Origin: a virus
Reading direction: 5' to 3' (one strand)
DNA: 22,889 nucleotides
IMG/VR virus record: IMGVR_UViG_3300024509_000312
Coordinates: 1-22,889 of that record
The translations under genes and the position numbers were made by a program. Below the pieces are notes generated by a model that was not told the DNA's origin, did no database searches, and worked only from the letters and a program-made list of their open reading frames with translations. Positions 21,331 through 22,889 of this stretch are shown here, piece by piece (the first letter of the stretch is position 1; each line of letters starts with the position of its first letter).

Positions 21331-22889
21331 TATAACACCAATACTTCAATGATTTTTTCGCCTTCATCATCGCTCGATTCTAAGGCGACCCCAAACACTT
21401 TTTTATCTCCAAATCTATCTGAAACTGCTACACCATTTGGTCCCGGGCACATGTCATCGCCCTTGGAAACTGGGCCTAACACTCTGCAAGGTACACGACC
21501 TTTTAGTGCGACATAAACACCACCCTCGAGGTCTTTATTCATCATATAGGCTGGGTTTGTACTAATAACACCAATGGCTCTATCCCCACCGCTGGCTTGT
21601 GTAATCTCTGCATCGCCGCCGATTGTAACTACTGTGCCAGGTGCATATTCTTGGTCTGGCAAATATTTTTCTGCAAGGTCAGCGTAACGTGCTGCTGTTG
21701 CAGTACCATCAAATAACACAGCTACTAGATTACCGCCGGATGTTCTAGCTGCAATGGTACTTCCTGTTGCTGTTGTTTTTGCTGTTTTGTAGTTAGGATC
21801 AGAATCGATAGCTGTGTCATCGATCTTGATACGATCTGCTTTATCAGCAGTTCCAACAAACTGATTAGCTATGATATTTCCGCTGCTATTTCTAACAGGA
21901 ATCGATGTTTTATCAATACTACTAGGTAACGAAGTGCTAGGAACAAAGTTTGTAAGAGTTGTTGCGTTAGTAGCTGTACCTGTAACGTTACCAGATACAG
22001 TTCCAACAAGATTACCACGTATAGTAGCACCGGTATATCCTATTTCTTTAGTAGAACCATTAACTAAAATAGTCGCGTCAACAGCCGCTACTGTTCCTGT
22101 ATGTGTTCCAGTACTATTGCCTGTGACATTTCCTGTTAGATTGCCATGGAAAGTAGTGGCATAAACATCGGACCATCTATACCCAGTATTACCGATTGTA
22201 TAAGCATTATCTGCACCTGGAATCATTCCAGTATTATCAAAGATAGCAACGTCTTCTGCAGAGTTGTTATAGTTGATACGAATAGTTACTGGATTTCCAT
22301 TATTGATACTTTCTAGTAGCGAACTGGTATTACCTTGTACGTTAGTACCAATATGTACATATAGGTCTTTACTGTTACCTACATAGTATCCGGCATTCTG
22401 AAAAGTAACATCTTGATCAAATGTAATGCTACCTTTTCTAATATATTCTGTCGCTTCAACACCACCTAAGCTAACTGCATTACTAGCGGTACCCCAGAAA
22501 TATGCTGTACCGGTTGTAGTAATACCATTAGAGTTAGTATTAACTAAAGTAATGCCTTTCTTGATTAGAGAAAATCCTGTAATCGGATTAACATTGTTTA
22601 ACACAAACTCAGATTCGCTAACGACGGCCATTACTTTGCCGCCTGCAATGATCTTTAATATCGTTTGGTTAGCGTTTGTGTCGTCTTTGACAACCTGAGA
22701 AGTTACTGAGCTTGTTCCTAGTTCTGGACTAGCCTGCGGACCAATCAATACATATTCAGTTCCGGACCATGTGTATAGCTGTTTAGCACTAGTATCAAAC
22801 CAAAACTCGCCTGTTGCTAGTCCGGATGGAGCAGATGATCCGGTTTCAGCACCGCCGGCAACTTTAAACTTGCTACCGTCATAGTACTT
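21330..22889 (-). CDS. Tail-fibre-like structural protein, N terminus beyond the window
   Basis: The frame is open from the stop at 21330 to the window edge (519 residues) and includes a stretch beyond the apparent TTG at 22748 that reads GEFWFDTSAKQLYTWSG, a well-formed segment of phage tail proteins, so the real start lies outside. The centre holds a run of short Gly-Asn-Thr motifs (GNLTGNVTGNSTGTHTG, then GTVSGNVTGTATNATT), typical of a trimeric fibre shaft. The C-terminal ~125 residues (ADLAEKYLPDQEYAPGTVV... to the end) form a separate domain, with AIGVISTNPAYMMN and GRVPCRVLGPVSKGD, that resembles the trimerising or self-cleaving tips (peptidase-G2-like) of phage fibres. I cannot see which residue would cut. 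It probably forms part of the distal tail fibre. Confidence 0.8.
   Translation of the reverse strand, partial: KYYDGSKFKVAGGAETGSSAPSGLATGEFWFDTSAKQLYTWSGTEYVLIGPQASPELGTSSVTSQVVKDDTNANQTILKIIAGGKVMAVVSESEFVLNNVNPITGFSLIKKGITLVNTNSNGITTTGTAYFWGTASNAVSLGGVEATEYIRKGSITFDQDVTFQNAGYYVGNSKDLYVHIGTNVQGNTSSLLESINNGNPVTIRINYNNSAEDVAIFDNTGMIPGADNAYTIGNTGYRWSDVYATTFHGNLTGNVTGNSTGTHTGTVAAVDATILVNGSTKEIGYTGATIRGNLVGTVSGNVTGTATNATTLTNFVPSTSLPSSIDKTSIPVRNSSGNIIANQFVGTADKADRIKIDDTAIDSDPNYKTAKTTATGSTIAARTSGGNLVAVLFDGTATAARYADLAEKYLPDQEYAPGTVVTIGGDAEITQASGGDRAIGVISTNPAYMMNKDLEGGVYVALKGRVPCRVLGPVSKGDDMCPGPNGVAVSDRFGDKKVFGVALESSDDEGEKIIEVLVL

Noticed and set aside
21871-22698. Long plus-strand open frames opposite the fibre gene
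   Set aside because: They are Val/Pro/Leu-rich mirror images of the Gly/Asn/Thr repeats on the minus strand, without ribosome binding sites or recognisable domains.
1-22889. tRNA, rRNA, CRISPR array, transposase or integrase
   Set aside because: No cloverleaf, rRNA-like stretch, regularly spaced repeats or recombinase motifs were seen on either strand by eye.

Overview
The window looks like part of an AT-rich, T4-like myovirus genome, probably marine. The evidence is near-continuous packing of genes with 1-29 bp overlaps, late-promoter-like AT boxes, tail-fibre-type structural genes at the right end, and a small-protein pair at the left end that resembles uncharacterised genes of marine T4-like phages. 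No ribosomal, tRNA, CRISPR, transposase or integrase sequence was seen. The host cannot be named from the sequence.

Layout. (1) 1-1064, plus strand: the tail of one gene and two small uncharacterised phage genes, closed by a strong intrinsic terminator that lies inside the opposite-strand neighbour. (2) 1048-2271, minus: a UDP-sugar dehydrogenase homologue that keeps the catalytic Cys but lacks the usual Glu-rich hydrolysis motif. (3) 2272-2319: a short divergent intergenic region with one late-promoter-like box facing each way. (4) 2320-5490, plus: a four-gene overlapping cassette of a 2OG-Fe(II) oxygenase-like protein, a short DegT-type PLP protein, an amidinotransferase and a glycosyltransferase-like protein. 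(5) 5471-19389, minus: a long overlapping gene train holding a B12-binding radical SAM protein, two more glycosyltransferase-like paralogues, two SGNH-hydrolase-like proteins interleaved with two twitch-type radical SAM proteins, a GT-A protein carrying three degenerate GT-like repeats, a simple GT-A protein, two DxD glycosyltransferases, and two uncharacterised small proteins. (6) 19446-22889, minus: two paralogous putative virion proteins and the C-terminal part of a tail-fibre-like protein that runs off the window.

Together the genes read as a phage-encoded glycan synthesis and decoration island next to tail-fibre genes: sugar oxidation, amination and amidination, several glycosyltransferases, esterase or acyltransferase-like SGNH proteins, and radical SAM chemistry. 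The product could be a modified host surface glycan, a glycosylated virion part, or a small guanidino-sugar metabolite; the sequence does not decide. The most notable signals are the aminotransferase-amidinotransferase pair, the radical SAM/SGNH alternation, the repeat architecture at 14212-15825 and the altered active site of the dehydrogenase homologue.
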